A DNA stretch of 64,000 nucleotides, taken from the NCBI RefSeq assembly GCF_000424285.1, contig NZ_KE384157.1, positions 92,784-156,783 on the forward strand, read 5' to 3'. Position numbers and translations under genes: made by a program. How positions within the stretch are numbered: the stretch's first letter is position 1; each line of letters starts with the position of its first letter. Source of the DNA: Butyrivibrio sp. MB2005. GTDB taxonomy: Bacteria > Bacillota > Clostridia > Lachnospirales > Lachnospiraceae. The notes under the pieces are model-generated. The model was not told the DNA's origin. It did no database searches and saw nothing but the letters and a program-made list of their open reading frames with translations. Of this stretch, positions 56,201 to 63,769 are shown piece after piece.

Positions 56201-56791
56201 TCTGTCGGGAATATATGAAATAGGCTGTTTCTTGCCGATAGAAACAAGAAACTCCTCCATGTTCGCTTCAGACATGGGTATAGCAGAAAGACCTCTGTAG
56301 AGGTTCTCATACTCAGTATCATTTTCAGCAAACACTTCTATAAATTCTTTGGAATAGAAAAGCTTTTTAGCTTCATCCCAGTTGGTCTTAGCCAGGTTCA
56401 CAAAATGGAACATGTTCCTGATGGCACCCATACTGGACATAACGTGGCTTATTTCTACATTAACCACGAAGGGAAGCTGATATTCTCCCTGATTGGAGAT
56501 GACATTGATATCGCCCTTAATGACATCACCGGGGCACAGACCTGTACCGTCAAAACGGTAAGCCACTTCAAACTCAGCCCCTGAAAACTGCGCAGTGATG
56601 ATCTCCATGCGCATTTCAAGAGAGCCCACTATCCCCTGCACCATTCTGTCAGCAGGTCCGTATAGCGTAAAGCTTCCTTCAACCACCTCCCCGGGCTTGA
56701 TATTAAGTTCAAGACGAGGTATCGAGAAGCTCAGCACTCTCTCGTTATATTCAAATTGTCCCTTTAAAAGACGATCAATTACACTTTTCAC
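53210..56791 (-). CDS. Large Ig- and TPR-like protein (probably DUF5717), first gene of the cluster
   Basis: A 1193-residue protein with no signal peptide or membrane segment. An N-terminal pair of beta-sandwich domains (about 20-115, with LNIKPGEVVEGSFTLYGP, and about 200-295, with AQIEIDNPAGVTEHTVMI) looks like Ig/arrestin folds. Residues ~300-1050 are almost all alpha-helical with repeat-like spacing (for example MLSKMGDFEIHVLEYGVKKG). A C-terminal beta domain (about 1060-1150) carries FIEYRTTRGTKCIVHYVGG. It resembles an interaction platform, not an enzyme. The DUF5717 assignment is from memory. Downstream genes overlap or abut, so the four act together in all likelihood. Confidence 0.78.
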   Translation of the reverse strand: MKSVIDRLLKGQFEYNERVLSFSIPRLELNIKPGEVVEGSFTLYGPADRMVQGIVGSLEMRMEIITAQFSGAEFEVAYRFDGTGLCPGDVIKGDINVISNQGEYQLPFVVNVEISHVMSSMGAIRNMFHFVNLAKTNWDEAKKLFYSKEFIEVFAENDTEYENLYRGLSAIPMSEANMEEFLVSIGKKQPISYIPDRAQIEIDNPAGVTEHTVMIARNGWGFTDLKVIFDGEFISADRTELTDHDFLGNNCYYKFYIDAAALHDGNNFGAIILRTAYNEVKIPVTVRVNLGKWHLSTMMMDKKKLTVSLVKLYEDFRSKKIGSREWLTESGKLVNKMNTLDPKDPAFRLYTAQYLITASRESEGKWILDSIGPMLEDQDTGDDTLYCYYLYLTTLISREEDVINEVSRRIEGIFSRNSGNWRIAWLLLYISENYSSSPTSRWLMLEEQFEHGCRSPIIYLEALGVIAETPTMLSKMGDFEIHVLEYGVKKGFLQPTIIEQIVYLGQRERSYNDRMCKLLMACYDLKGDKESLEAVCSLLIKGNRTDKEAFIWYARGVDAELHITRLFEYYMAAIYVDEDGLLPCEISRMVLMFFSYQSDLEYEKNAILYRYVHEHREEYPDLFDTYRIQIEKFLLEQIDRGRVNRDLGYLYKHMITDRMVDASNCEKVMRIIYSNEIKTKDPRMKKVIVVYDKLEEELSYPLVNGAAFLPLYGSDYAVFLEDGEDHRYAEGIPFNNEKLMLAGHISQYVQPFIQKGKESLELFLCELEKSTYTITMENVGRYKELADSGQVRKKCRTLIRECLIRFYYDNDFERQLSEYLDEVNLTELTTAERGAMFELMVMSGNYDKAYQLCKRFGMYKLDPRIVMRMCGRLMDKEGFEDSEENSLIAFYAFKNSKYDEQLLSYLVRNYNGTLREMRDLWKAAASFSIDSYDLAGRMLTQMLYTGAHIGDKTSIFRGYVMRSGGGDDLERAFLAQEANDYFVHSMVTDNYIFERIGVLADQGCELNDVCKMAYLKRFTEPHRENLKENSTIIKRFLSDLLEKKIYFAFFTHYTNELPKMQMFCDKTFIEYRTTRGTKCIVHYVGGAEDDDEYHTVEMQEVYPGIYEAAFVLFFGEQLQYYITEEGNGGRSEKLTESGMLTKSDIVQEVIAGRYSIINDIMIGKTLQDYETVNRLLSEYYKKRFLTNKLFRMK

Positions 56792-56870
56792 GTAGAAAAC
56801 CCCAAAATAAACATATTCCTAAATATTATAGCATAAGAATTTATTTATTGAGGGATTTTTATGACCGGAT

Positions 56871-58472
56871 TTATTCGATTTCGTTTATGCTCTGTTTTCT
56901 GAATTCCGCAGGAGTCATACCGGCATGTTTCCTGAATTTCTTGCCAAAATAATCCACATCGCTGTAGCCCACCATCTGAGCAACTTCGTAGACCTTGTAT
57001 TTACCGCCGGATAAAAATTCTTTAGCCTTTTTTATTCTGCACTCGTTGAGATAGTAGTTGTAGCCTGTGCCGGTGGTCCTTGTAAAAAGTCTTCCAAGGT
57101 ATCCGCTGTTATATCCAAACTCTGCTGCCAGCTCCTCCAAAGTAAGCGGCTGCATGTAATTCCTGTCGGTATAGGAAATAATATCATCTATGATGTTTTC
57201 AGATCCCACATGATCATGAAGTCTGTCCATGACCTTTCCCAAAATCTCGTTTACGTACTGCATAATCTCATACAGATAAAATCTGCTCTCTATGAACTCA
57301 ATAATCCCTGCATGGGAGTCAAAAATGTCAGAGAGCTTGGGATACTGCTTGGTGAGCCTGTCCTTTATCTGAAGCAAAAGCTCAGTCACATAAAGGCACA
57401 CATCGGAGCTGTCTATATCCTGCTCTTTTATGTAGTCGGAAATCTCCTCGAGGACATTGATAAGTCTTGATCTGTTTCCGTTTATCACAGCATCGAAAAT
57501 CTGATCCAAATATTTTTTCAGATTCTCTCTTACATCCTCTTTTTCACTTTTGCCTTCAGGAATAACATCGCTGTATTCGTGTGTAAAATGAGCTCCTTCC
57601 TCGCAGAAAAATCGCCTTTTCGCAAGAGCCTTGGCAGTTTCAAAGGACGCATATATCTCTTCCGGAGAATATGCAATTTTTCCCATGGCAATAAAAAGCA
57701 TATCCAGGGGACTGCCGGATTCTATGGGCTGCTTTTCATAGTGAGAAATGAAATCCTCAAACCTCGCGATCTGGGCCTTACCCTTTAACAGAATACAGTT
57801 ATATCCTTCAGCAGGAATCACCTCGTAGCTTCCGCTTTCAAGGAAGGTACCCAGCATATCCGTAAAGCTGTAGTCCTTTTTATCCACTTCGCCCTTGCCA
57901 AGCTTGTTGTGATAGGTTTCGTAAATAACCACCTGATAGGCATTCTGTAAAAGGCCAAGCTCTGACAGTTCTTCCTTTTGTTCTTCGCTGACCTTTGAAT
58001 CTATATTGTCAAAATAAGTTCCAAGAAGAAGTTCTCTTGCCACGACACCCTTGGCTTTACTCTGCATTTTGCCGGACTTAAGATCCTCTTTTGTATTCTT
58101 ATCAATTTCCTCTTTTATTCTTTTTACTGTGACATATAATTCATCTTCATCCACAGGCTTTGTGATGTAGTTTGTCACCTTGTTTTTTATGGCTTCCCTT
58201 GCATAGGAAAAATCAGAGTAGCCGGAAAGGATAATAAAATATCCCTTAAAGCCCTGCTCTCTTGCCATTTTTATAACGTCCATTCCATGGACCTTGGGCA
58301 TCTGCATATCCATCACAACCAAAGAAGGCTGCAATTTCGTTATGGCCATCAGCGCCTCTTCGCCGTTTGAGGCATCTCCCACAACAGTAAATCCCAACTC
58401 TTCCCAGTCAATAATGAGCTTAATACCCTCTCTTATGTTTTCCTCATCATCCGCTATAAGTACTGTTTCCAC
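56871..58472 (-). CDS. YesN-type response regulator (receiver plus AraC DNA-binding domain)
   Basis: A 533-residue transcription regulator. The receiver domain (1-120) has the acidic pair in IADDEEN, the phosphoacceptor Asp in LVVMDMQMPK, and KPVDEDEL with the conserved Lys. A long central region (130-410) separates it from a C-terminal AraC-type double helix-turn-helix (FGYNSGYLGRLFTRTTG, VAQMVGYSDVDYFGKKFRKHAGMTPAEFRK). I prefer the GTG at 58472, because GGAGG stands 8 bases before it and this GGAGG lies inside the alternative ATG frame beginning at 58487. It is upstream of nothing in its own direction but follows the Lpl-type transporter, which it probably activates. The usual YesM kinase is not beside it. 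Confidence 0.9.
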   Translation of the reverse strand: METVLIADDEENIREGIKLIIDWEELGFTVVGDASNGEEALMAITKLQPSLVVMDMQMPKVHGMDVIKMAREQGFKGYFIILSGYSDFSYAREAIKNKVTNYITKPVDEDELYVTVKRIKEEIDKNTKEDLKSGKMQSKAKGVVARELLLGTYFDNIDSKVSEEQKEELSELGLLQNAYQVVIYETYHNKLGKGEVDKKDYSFTDMLGTFLESGSYEVIPAEGYNCILLKGKAQIARFEDFISHYEKQPIESGSPLDMLFIAMGKIAYSPEEIYASFETAKALAKRRFFCEEGAHFTHEYSDVIPEGKSEKEDVRENLKKYLDQIFDAVINGNRSRLINVLEEISDYIKEQDIDSSDVCLYVTELLLQIKDRLTKQYPKLSDIFDSHAGIIEFIESRFYLYEIMQYVNEILGKVMDRLHDHVGSENIIDDIISYTDRNYMQPLTLEELAAEFGYNSGYLGRLFTRTTGTGYNYYLNECRIKKAKEFLSGGKYKVYEVAQMVGYSDVDYFGKKFRKHAGMTPAEFRKQSINEIE

Positions 58473-58575
58473 GCGGATTTCCTCCATTTCGTTTCCAAAT
58501 GATCTACAAACAATTCTAGCATATTAACATTAGATATACTGAAAAATATGAATAGGCTTCTTTCTAAAAAGTAGG

Positions 58576-58605
58576 AAAAGGCTACGGCCATTTAGACCGC
58601 AGCCT
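58576..58605 (-). terminator. Terminator after the binding-protein gene of locus 3
   Basis: On the minus strand AGGCTGCGGTC pairs with GGCCGTAGCCT (one internal mismatch), then TTTTCC. It separates the binding-protein gene from the response regulator gene. Confidence 0.8.
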
Positions 58606-58623
58606 CCGCCTTAAAGAGGGTTA

Positions 58624-60507
58624 TTATTCTGCCATAGCAGCATCTTCTGCTGCTGCGCGAAGCTTTGCCTCGTTCTCTTGGAACTCGACGCACTCAGCAT
58701 AGCCATATTCCTCTGCCTGCTGAATCATATCTGCTACGATAGAATCGAATTCCTCATCAGATGAAGCATAAATAGCCTTCCATGTGTTGTCCTTTACGCA
58801 GGTTGATACCTGATCCCAAACAACCTGGAGCTCATCTGAATGAACGCCGCCGGTGTACATTGTTCCGGGCGAAAGAACATAATCATACTTATCAAGGTAC
58901 TCATCAGGTGTATCAGCGCCTGCGAAATCTCTCCACTTCTGCTCAATCTCAGAGCCTGCCTCTGTTGAGAAGCTTTCCCAGTTTCTGTAGTTGAAGGTCT
59001 CGCCGTTACTGTCAGGGTTAGGAGCATCAAGTGACCATGTTGAGTTATTCATCTTGAAGGAACCGTCATCATAAGTTCCGTCATAGCCGTTACCCATCTC
59101 TGTGGAAATATCTGTCTTGCATGCAAGTCCGATATCTGTGAAGCAGGTCTTTCCGTTTTCATCATAGTACCAGCATACGTCCTTAGGACCATACTCAGAG
59201 ATCATGCGTCCCTCGGGAGTTGAGAGCCAGTTAATGATAGCCATGCAAAGCTCAGGATACTCTGTGTTTGCACCGATTGACCAGATTCTGTTACCACCGT
59301 AAACATTAAGACCATAGCGGATAGGTGTAGCCTTTGAAGGCTTTACAGGGAACATAGCTTTTCCACTCTCAAGGTGATCAGGTGTGTTGTAAAGAGCTGA
59401 TCCCATGAAGTTAAATACGTTAAGGAATGCTGTACCGTTCTGGTAGTCTTCCTGCATTCCGTTAAATCCCTGTGTCTGTGAATCAGGATCAAGAAGTCCC
59501 ATCTGATAGAGCTTGTTATAGAACTTAAGAGCTGTCAGATAAGGTCCGTTCTCCTCAAGTACGGGATGGAAGGTCTGGGTGCCTGGATCATAAAGTCCAA
59601 GTCCGAACTCATCATATCCGTAATAAGCTGTTGCTGTTGACTTAACGAACATAACCATGTCGCCGTCCCAGTCATTGAAAAGAGATACACCGTATGTAGG
59701 ATTGCCGTTATCATCTGTAGGGCAAACCTCTTTCATCTTTGCAAGGCAGTCTACAACGCTGTCAAAATCAGTGAGCTCAGGAGAGCCGATCTCTTCATAA
59801 AGGTCATAACGAAGATCCCATGTATACATGAATGAGCCCGGATCCTCTGCTGAACGTGTTACATCAAAACCAAAGCCGTAAAGCTTACCGTCTGAAGAAA
59901 TTCCCTTATTTTTCTCAAGAGCTGCCTGCATGTTATCTTTGATGTAAGGGCCGTACTCTGTGAGAAGATCATCCTCTTCCCAGTCAAAAAGCATTCCCTT
60001 ATCAACTGCCTGCTGGTAGTCATCTCCGTCCTGTCCCCAGATAACAAGATCACCCAGGTTACCGGACTCCATACGTGTGTCATAGACACCGTCGTTTTCA
60101 GGAATGATGTTCAGCTTAACATTGAATTTATCAAGCATGATCTTGCCAAACCAGCCTGTCTGCTCACCTGAGTAGTTTGCCAGCTGATCATAAACATCCA
60201 GTGTAACTGTCTCCTTAGGAATGATGTCAGTTAAGTCTGCCTCTAAATCCCCTGAAGCATCAGCTGCATCACCTGCATCACCTGCATCCTCGCTGCTTTC
60301 AGCCTCATCTGTAGCTGCTTCTTCAGTTTCTGCTTCCTCAGTTGCAGCTTCAGTTTCTTCTGCGGTTTCTTCAACCACCTCTTCTGCGTCGTCAGCGTCC
60401 GCAGTATCTGTTGTCACAGTTCCTGCCGGATTGCTGGTACCACAGGCTGCCATTGACATAGTCATAGTCGATGCCATCAGTAGTGCTAAAACTTTCTTTG
60501 ATTTCAT
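58624..60507 (-). CDS. Large substrate-binding lipoprotein of an Lpl-type importer
   Basis: A 627-residue extracellular solute-binding protein. The signal peptide ends in the lipobox SMAACGTS (Cys at ~22). An Asp/Glu/Ala/Thr-rich linker of ~65 residues (acidic, repetitive) precedes the binding domain. The domain has LVIWGQDGDDYQQAV, MAIINWLSTPEGRM and WKAIYASSDEEFDSIVADMIQQAEEYGYAE, typical of the LplA-like group that binds larger oligosaccharides. It is encoded after its two permeases, separated by a long hairpin that should favour accumulation of its mRNA. The substrate is unknown. Confidence 0.92.
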   Translation of the reverse strand: MKSKKVLALLMASTMTMSMAACGTSNPAGTVTTDTADADDAEEVVEETAEETEAATEEAETEEAATDEAESSEDAGDAGDAADASGDLEADLTDIIPKETVTLDVYDQLANYSGEQTGWFGKIMLDKFNVKLNIIPENDGVYDTRMESGNLGDLVIWGQDGDDYQQAVDKGMLFDWEEDDLLTEYGPYIKDNMQAALEKNKGISSDGKLYGFGFDVTRSAEDPGSFMYTWDLRYDLYEEIGSPELTDFDSVVDCLAKMKEVCPTDDNGNPTYGVSLFNDWDGDMVMFVKSTATAYYGYDEFGLGLYDPGTQTFHPVLEENGPYLTALKFYNKLYQMGLLDPDSQTQGFNGMQEDYQNGTAFLNVFNFMGSALYNTPDHLESGKAMFPVKPSKATPIRYGLNVYGGNRIWSIGANTEYPELCMAIINWLSTPEGRMISEYGPKDVCWYYDENGKTCFTDIGLACKTDISTEMGNGYDGTYDDGSFKMNNSTWSLDAPNPDSNGETFNYRNWESFSTEAGSEIEQKWRDFAGADTPDEYLDKYDYVLSPGTMYTGGVHSDELQVVWDQVSTCVKDNTWKAIYASSDEEFDSIVADMIQQAEEYGYAECVEFQENEAKLRAAAEDAAMAE

Positions 60508-60617
60508 TTCACTAACCTCCCTTTACTTGTTTTTGTTATATGTTTTTACTTCAAACGCTTCGAAGCAAAATCATCACTTAAAGTAGTGAATGTATTTCAA
60601 TGTCCTGGCAGAACCAG

Positions 60618-60743
60618 AATACATATATGTTGTGTGAAGCTGCGTGTAAAAACGTTGGTTCTTAAGTGGTGTTCTTTACCACTTTAGAACCACTACGTTT
60701 TTAATCGAGCGAAAGCGTCAGCAGAACACAATATGTATGTATT
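60618..60743 (-). repeat. Very long intercistronic hairpin between permeases and lipoprotein
   Basis: Two nested inverted repeats. Outer arms 60618-60635 and 60726-60743 match at 16 of 18 positions. Inner arms 60648-60670 and 60678-60702 (core GGTTCT..AGAACC and AAGTGGT..ACCACTT) end in ACGTTTTT on the plus strand and equally in T on the minus strand. Full folding gives a stem of over 100 bases. It probably acts as RNA stabiliser or partial terminator. Confidence 0.75.
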
Positions 60744-60771
60744 ATTGGTTCGACAGGGCATGAAATACAGC

Positions 60772-61746
60772 TCAGCCTTTCACAGCCCCGATCATTATGC
60801 CCTTCTCGAAGTAGCGTTGCATGAAAGGATATACTAACAGGATCGGAATGATTGTTACCATTGCTATTGTGTATTTGATTACTTTGCCGTTAAGTGCTGA
60901 ATCCAGCACACTTTTACTGATTCCCGAGGTGCTTCCCGCGCTCATAAGTGCTGCCAGGTTACTTGTGGTATTAAGGTAGATGTACAGTCTGTGCTGCAAT
61001 GTATAGAGCTGCGGCGCTGACTGCATCAGGATCAGCGAATCCTGGAATGAGTTCCAATGACCTACCGCACCGAAAATTGCTATGGTTGCCAGAATTGGTT
61101 TTGACAGCGGCAAAATTATGGTCCAGAAAATCTTCAAATGAGATGCCCCGTCAAGAGCTGCACTTTCCTGAAGCTCTCCGGGAATTGCAGACTCTATGTA
61201 GGTTTTCACCAGGATAATGTTGTAAGGAGCAACGATACCCGGAATGATGTATGCCCAGAATTTGTTGGTAAGACCAAGCATAGCCATGTTCAGATACCAG
61301 GGAATAATTCCTGCATTAAAGTACATGGTGATTACCAGAAATCTATACCAAAAACTTCTCCCCCACATGTCCTGCTGAGTAACCAGATATCCCACAAAGG
61401 CTGATGCAAGCACCATTAGAAGTGTTCCCAAAACAGTTCTTGCAAGTGTTACTCCAAAGGATCCAAACAGGTCATTAACCTGCAAAAGACGGATGTAGTT
61501 TTCAAAATGTATTCCTCTTGGAACGAAATTTATAAGGCCCTTCCGCACCAGTTCATTGTCACTTATGGTGTTTATGAAAAGGTAATAGAACGGGAATATA
61601 CATACCAGGGTAAAGACTGCGAAAACAAAGTAGTTTATCACATTAAAAACTATGTCAGAGGGCTTTTGCCTGATAGCACTTTTGTGCTTTTTCATGTACT
61701 CCCTCTCAGCTTTCGCTTCTCTTTTTGCTATTTCAGATACGCTCAT
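60772..61746 (-). CDS. Carbohydrate ABC transporter permease (LplC/YtcP-like)
   Basis: An integral membrane importer subunit, 324 residues, six membrane segments. The coupling loop QESAALDGASHLKIFWTIILPLSKP is at about 196-220, and the ending RYFEKGIMIGAVKG is typical of LplC proteins. It follows the LplB-like permease after 12 bases. No ATPase gene is nearby. Confidence 0.95.
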   Translation of the reverse strand: MSVSEIAKREAKAEREYMKKHKSAIRQKPSDIVFNVINYFVFAVFTLVCIFPFYYLFINTISDNELVRKGLINFVPRGIHFENYIRLLQVNDLFGSFGVTLARTVLGTLLMVLASAFVGYLVTQQDMWGRSFWYRFLVITMYFNAGIIPWYLNMAMLGLTNKFWAYIIPGIVAPYNIILVKTYIESAIPGELQESAALDGASHLKIFWTIILPLSKPILATIAIFGAVGHWNSFQDSLILMQSAPQLYTLQHRLYIYLNTTSNLAALMSAGSTSGISKSVLDSALNGKVIKYTIAMVTIIPILLVYPFMQRYFEKGIMIGAVKG

Positions 61747-61758
61747 TTTTCTCCCCTC

Positions 61759-63195
61759 TTATACAATGGTCTCTCCGCGGAGAACCTTACTGATCGTATT
61801 GGCTACATACAAAAGCGTCACACTTATTACCGACTTAAGCATTCCCACCACGGTAGACAGCGGAATTGCGCCTTTGACGATACCCATTTTATAAACGTAA
61901 AGATCAAGCACCATGATCTGTGAAGTATTGGATGAATTCTCAAATACCAAATACTGATCCATACCGTTTGACAAAATGCCTGCAACCGCCATAAGCAGAA
62001 GTACATAAAAGGTAGGCATAAGTCCCGGTACTGTTACGTGCCACATCTTCTGGAATCTTCCTGCACCGTCAACGGTAGCCGCTTCATAGAGCTGCTGGTC
62101 GATACCTGAAATTCCCGCGATATAGATGATTGCGCTCCATCCAAGACCCTTCCACAATCCCCAGCAAAGCATCTTAAGCCATGTATGGGAGCCGCTCATA
62201 AGGAAGTTCTTACCCTCAGTCCAGATTCCAAGATTGATCATCAAAGAACTGATAAATCCGTCTGTTGAAAAAATACAGAAGGCAATAGCAAAAACAAGAA
62301 CCCAGCTTATGAAATTCGGTATTGTTGTAAAGGTCTGAACGAACCTTCTGAATCTGCTGTTTTTTATCTCCGAAAGGAAAATCGCAAAAGCCATAGGCAT
62401 CCAGCTTGTAGCAATTCCAAGGCCGCTCATTGCCAGGGTGTTCTTCATTACATTTATGATGTCTCTTGTAGTGGATTTATTTCGAACCAGCTGAGCGAAC
62501 CATTTAAATCCCACAAAGCTGTCCATGGAAAGCGTGTCACCTGCTTTGTAATCAAAGAAGGCATATCTCCATCCCCAAAGTGGCAGGTAGCAAAATACAA
62601 ATGCCAAAATAATGAAGGGAAGGAACATCAGGAAAAGCTTGAACTTTGTTTCCATTTCAAACTTCTCATCCTTAGATGGCTTTCCGACAAATACAAGCTC
62701 AAGTACGGATAAGACCACCATTACCACCAGAAGCACAAGCATTATGTAGTAGAAATTCTGAAACATTGGCTCAACCTTGGAGGGCTTTGTGGTAGCAGCA
62801 ATCTGAAAATATGCCGACCATATTCCCCACATTGAAATGGCAGAAACAAGAGCTCCAACGGTACTTATAAGATTGCCCATGAACCTGCATTTTTTATTTC
62901 CAAGAGAAAGACAGGCACCTATGGCACAGGCCATTATTCCAAGACAAATAAAGAGACTTGCTATGTTAAGAAGATGCATGGTAGATTCCATGACCCATCC
63001 CTTTTTAAAGGCTCTTCCAAAATTCGCTATGAGATTTCCGTAAGAAAAACCTGCTGTAAGAAGCGATGTGCTTCGATTGATAAGTCCGCTTATCCTGGCT
63101 ACATTGAGCCCCGGAAAAAACAGGATTATCAGAAGAAAAACAGAAATTATCCTATATGGATAGTATACGATTTTCGTAACTTTTTCCTTAGACAC
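61759..63195 (-). CDS. Carbohydrate ABC transporter permease (LplB-like) with N-terminal membrane extension
   Basis: A 478-residue importer subunit; ordinary LplB proteins have ~300-320. The first ~190 residues add about four membrane segments (VYYPYRIISVFLLIILFFP, LNIASLFICLGIMACAIG, LISTVGALVSAISMWGIW, YYIMLVLLVVMVVLSVLEL). The standard permease follows, with the coupling loop YEAATVDGAGRFQKMWHVTVPGLMP. Start GTG at 63195 has GGGAGGGG 6 bases upstream; a longer ATG frame to 63225 has none. It is the first gene of the locus 3 operon. Confidence 0.9.
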   Translation of the reverse strand: MSKEKVTKIVYYPYRIISVFLLIILFFPGLNVARISGLINRSTSLLTAGFSYGNLIANFGRAFKKGWVMESTMHLLNIASLFICLGIMACAIGACLSLGNKKCRFMGNLISTVGALVSAISMWGIWSAYFQIAATTKPSKVEPMFQNFYYIMLVLLVVMVVLSVLELVFVGKPSKDEKFEMETKFKLFLMFLPFIILAFVFCYLPLWGWRYAFFDYKAGDTLSMDSFVGFKWFAQLVRNKSTTRDIINVMKNTLAMSGLGIATSWMPMAFAIFLSEIKNSRFRRFVQTFTTIPNFISWVLVFAIAFCIFSTDGFISSLMINLGIWTEGKNFLMSGSHTWLKMLCWGLWKGLGWSAIIYIAGISGIDQQLYEAATVDGAGRFQKMWHVTVPGLMPTFYVLLLMAVAGILSNGMDQYLVFENSSNTSQIMVLDLYVYKMGIVKGAIPLSTVVGMLKSVISVTLLYVANTISKVLRGETIV

Positions 63196-63510
63196 TATAA
63201 CCCCTCCCCTAAACTGACCAGACATCAGTTATCATCTGATACTAATAATTCTAGAGTTTTGGGAGGATTTACAGCACCCTCAGAATCCGATTAAAAACAC
63301 CCTAATTTTTGTACATAACAAAAAGTGGAGAGAGGAATGTATCCTTTAAATTGGCTTGATAAGACACTTCCATAAATCTCTCCCTTGTCGTTAAAACAAT
63401 TACAAGAAACAATATTGCGTCTATAATTTTAACATGTCAGTTCGGTCTATTTATTTCGCAAATCTATATAGATTATTAAATTTAAATTGAGCTTCAATTC
63501 GTGCCAATAT
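63196..63510. other. Intergenic region upstream of the locus 3 operon
   Basis: AT-rich, with stop codons in all frames, so no gene is seen. It should contain the promoter and the binding site of the response regulator on the minus strand; I could not pick a convincing -35/-10 pair or a direct repeat. Confidence 0.5.
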
Positions 63511-63562
63511 AAAAAGGAAAGCCGCTACACCGGCTTCTATTCTGAAGCAAACGTAGCGGCTC
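63511..63562 (-). terminator. Terminator of the zinc-ribbon remnant
   Basis: Perfect 9-bp stem AGCCGCTAC/GTAGCGGCT (63520-63528 and 63553-63561) with a loop of 24 bases that can pair further, followed by TTTCCTTTTT on the minus strand. It is 20 bases beyond the stop codon of the remnant. Confidence 0.85.
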
Positions 63563-63580
63563 ATCATTTATAAACGTTAT

Positions 63581-63769
63581 TTATCTTAGGTCTTTGAGTT
63601 TTTGAAGATCATGAGCATACAATTCTATATATCCACATTCAGGGCATACATGACAGTCAACCTCACACCTGACTCCTGTATCAAAAATGCTCTTTTTCTT
63701 TAGGCTCCGATTTCTATTTTCACGCAGAGAAAATCTAGTTTTCGTCGATTTCCTCTGCTCGAGTACCTC
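63581..63769 (-). pseudogene. Headless zinc-ribbon protein gene
   Basis: A minus-strand frame ends with TAA at 63581-63583 and reads KKKSIFDTGVRCEVDCHVC, PECGYIELYAHDLQKLKDLR at its C-terminus, with CHVCPEC as a zinc knuckle. Going upstream it stays open only to 63769, where a stop (TAG, 63770-63772) precedes it. There is no ATG, GTG or TTG start. The upstream part lies within the 74-bp repeat array. Similar short zinc-ribbon proteins of ~60-80 residues occur in this family, as far as I recall. It appears truncated by, or fused to, the repeats. An ATT start (K-K-S-I) cannot be excluded. Confidence 0.6.
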
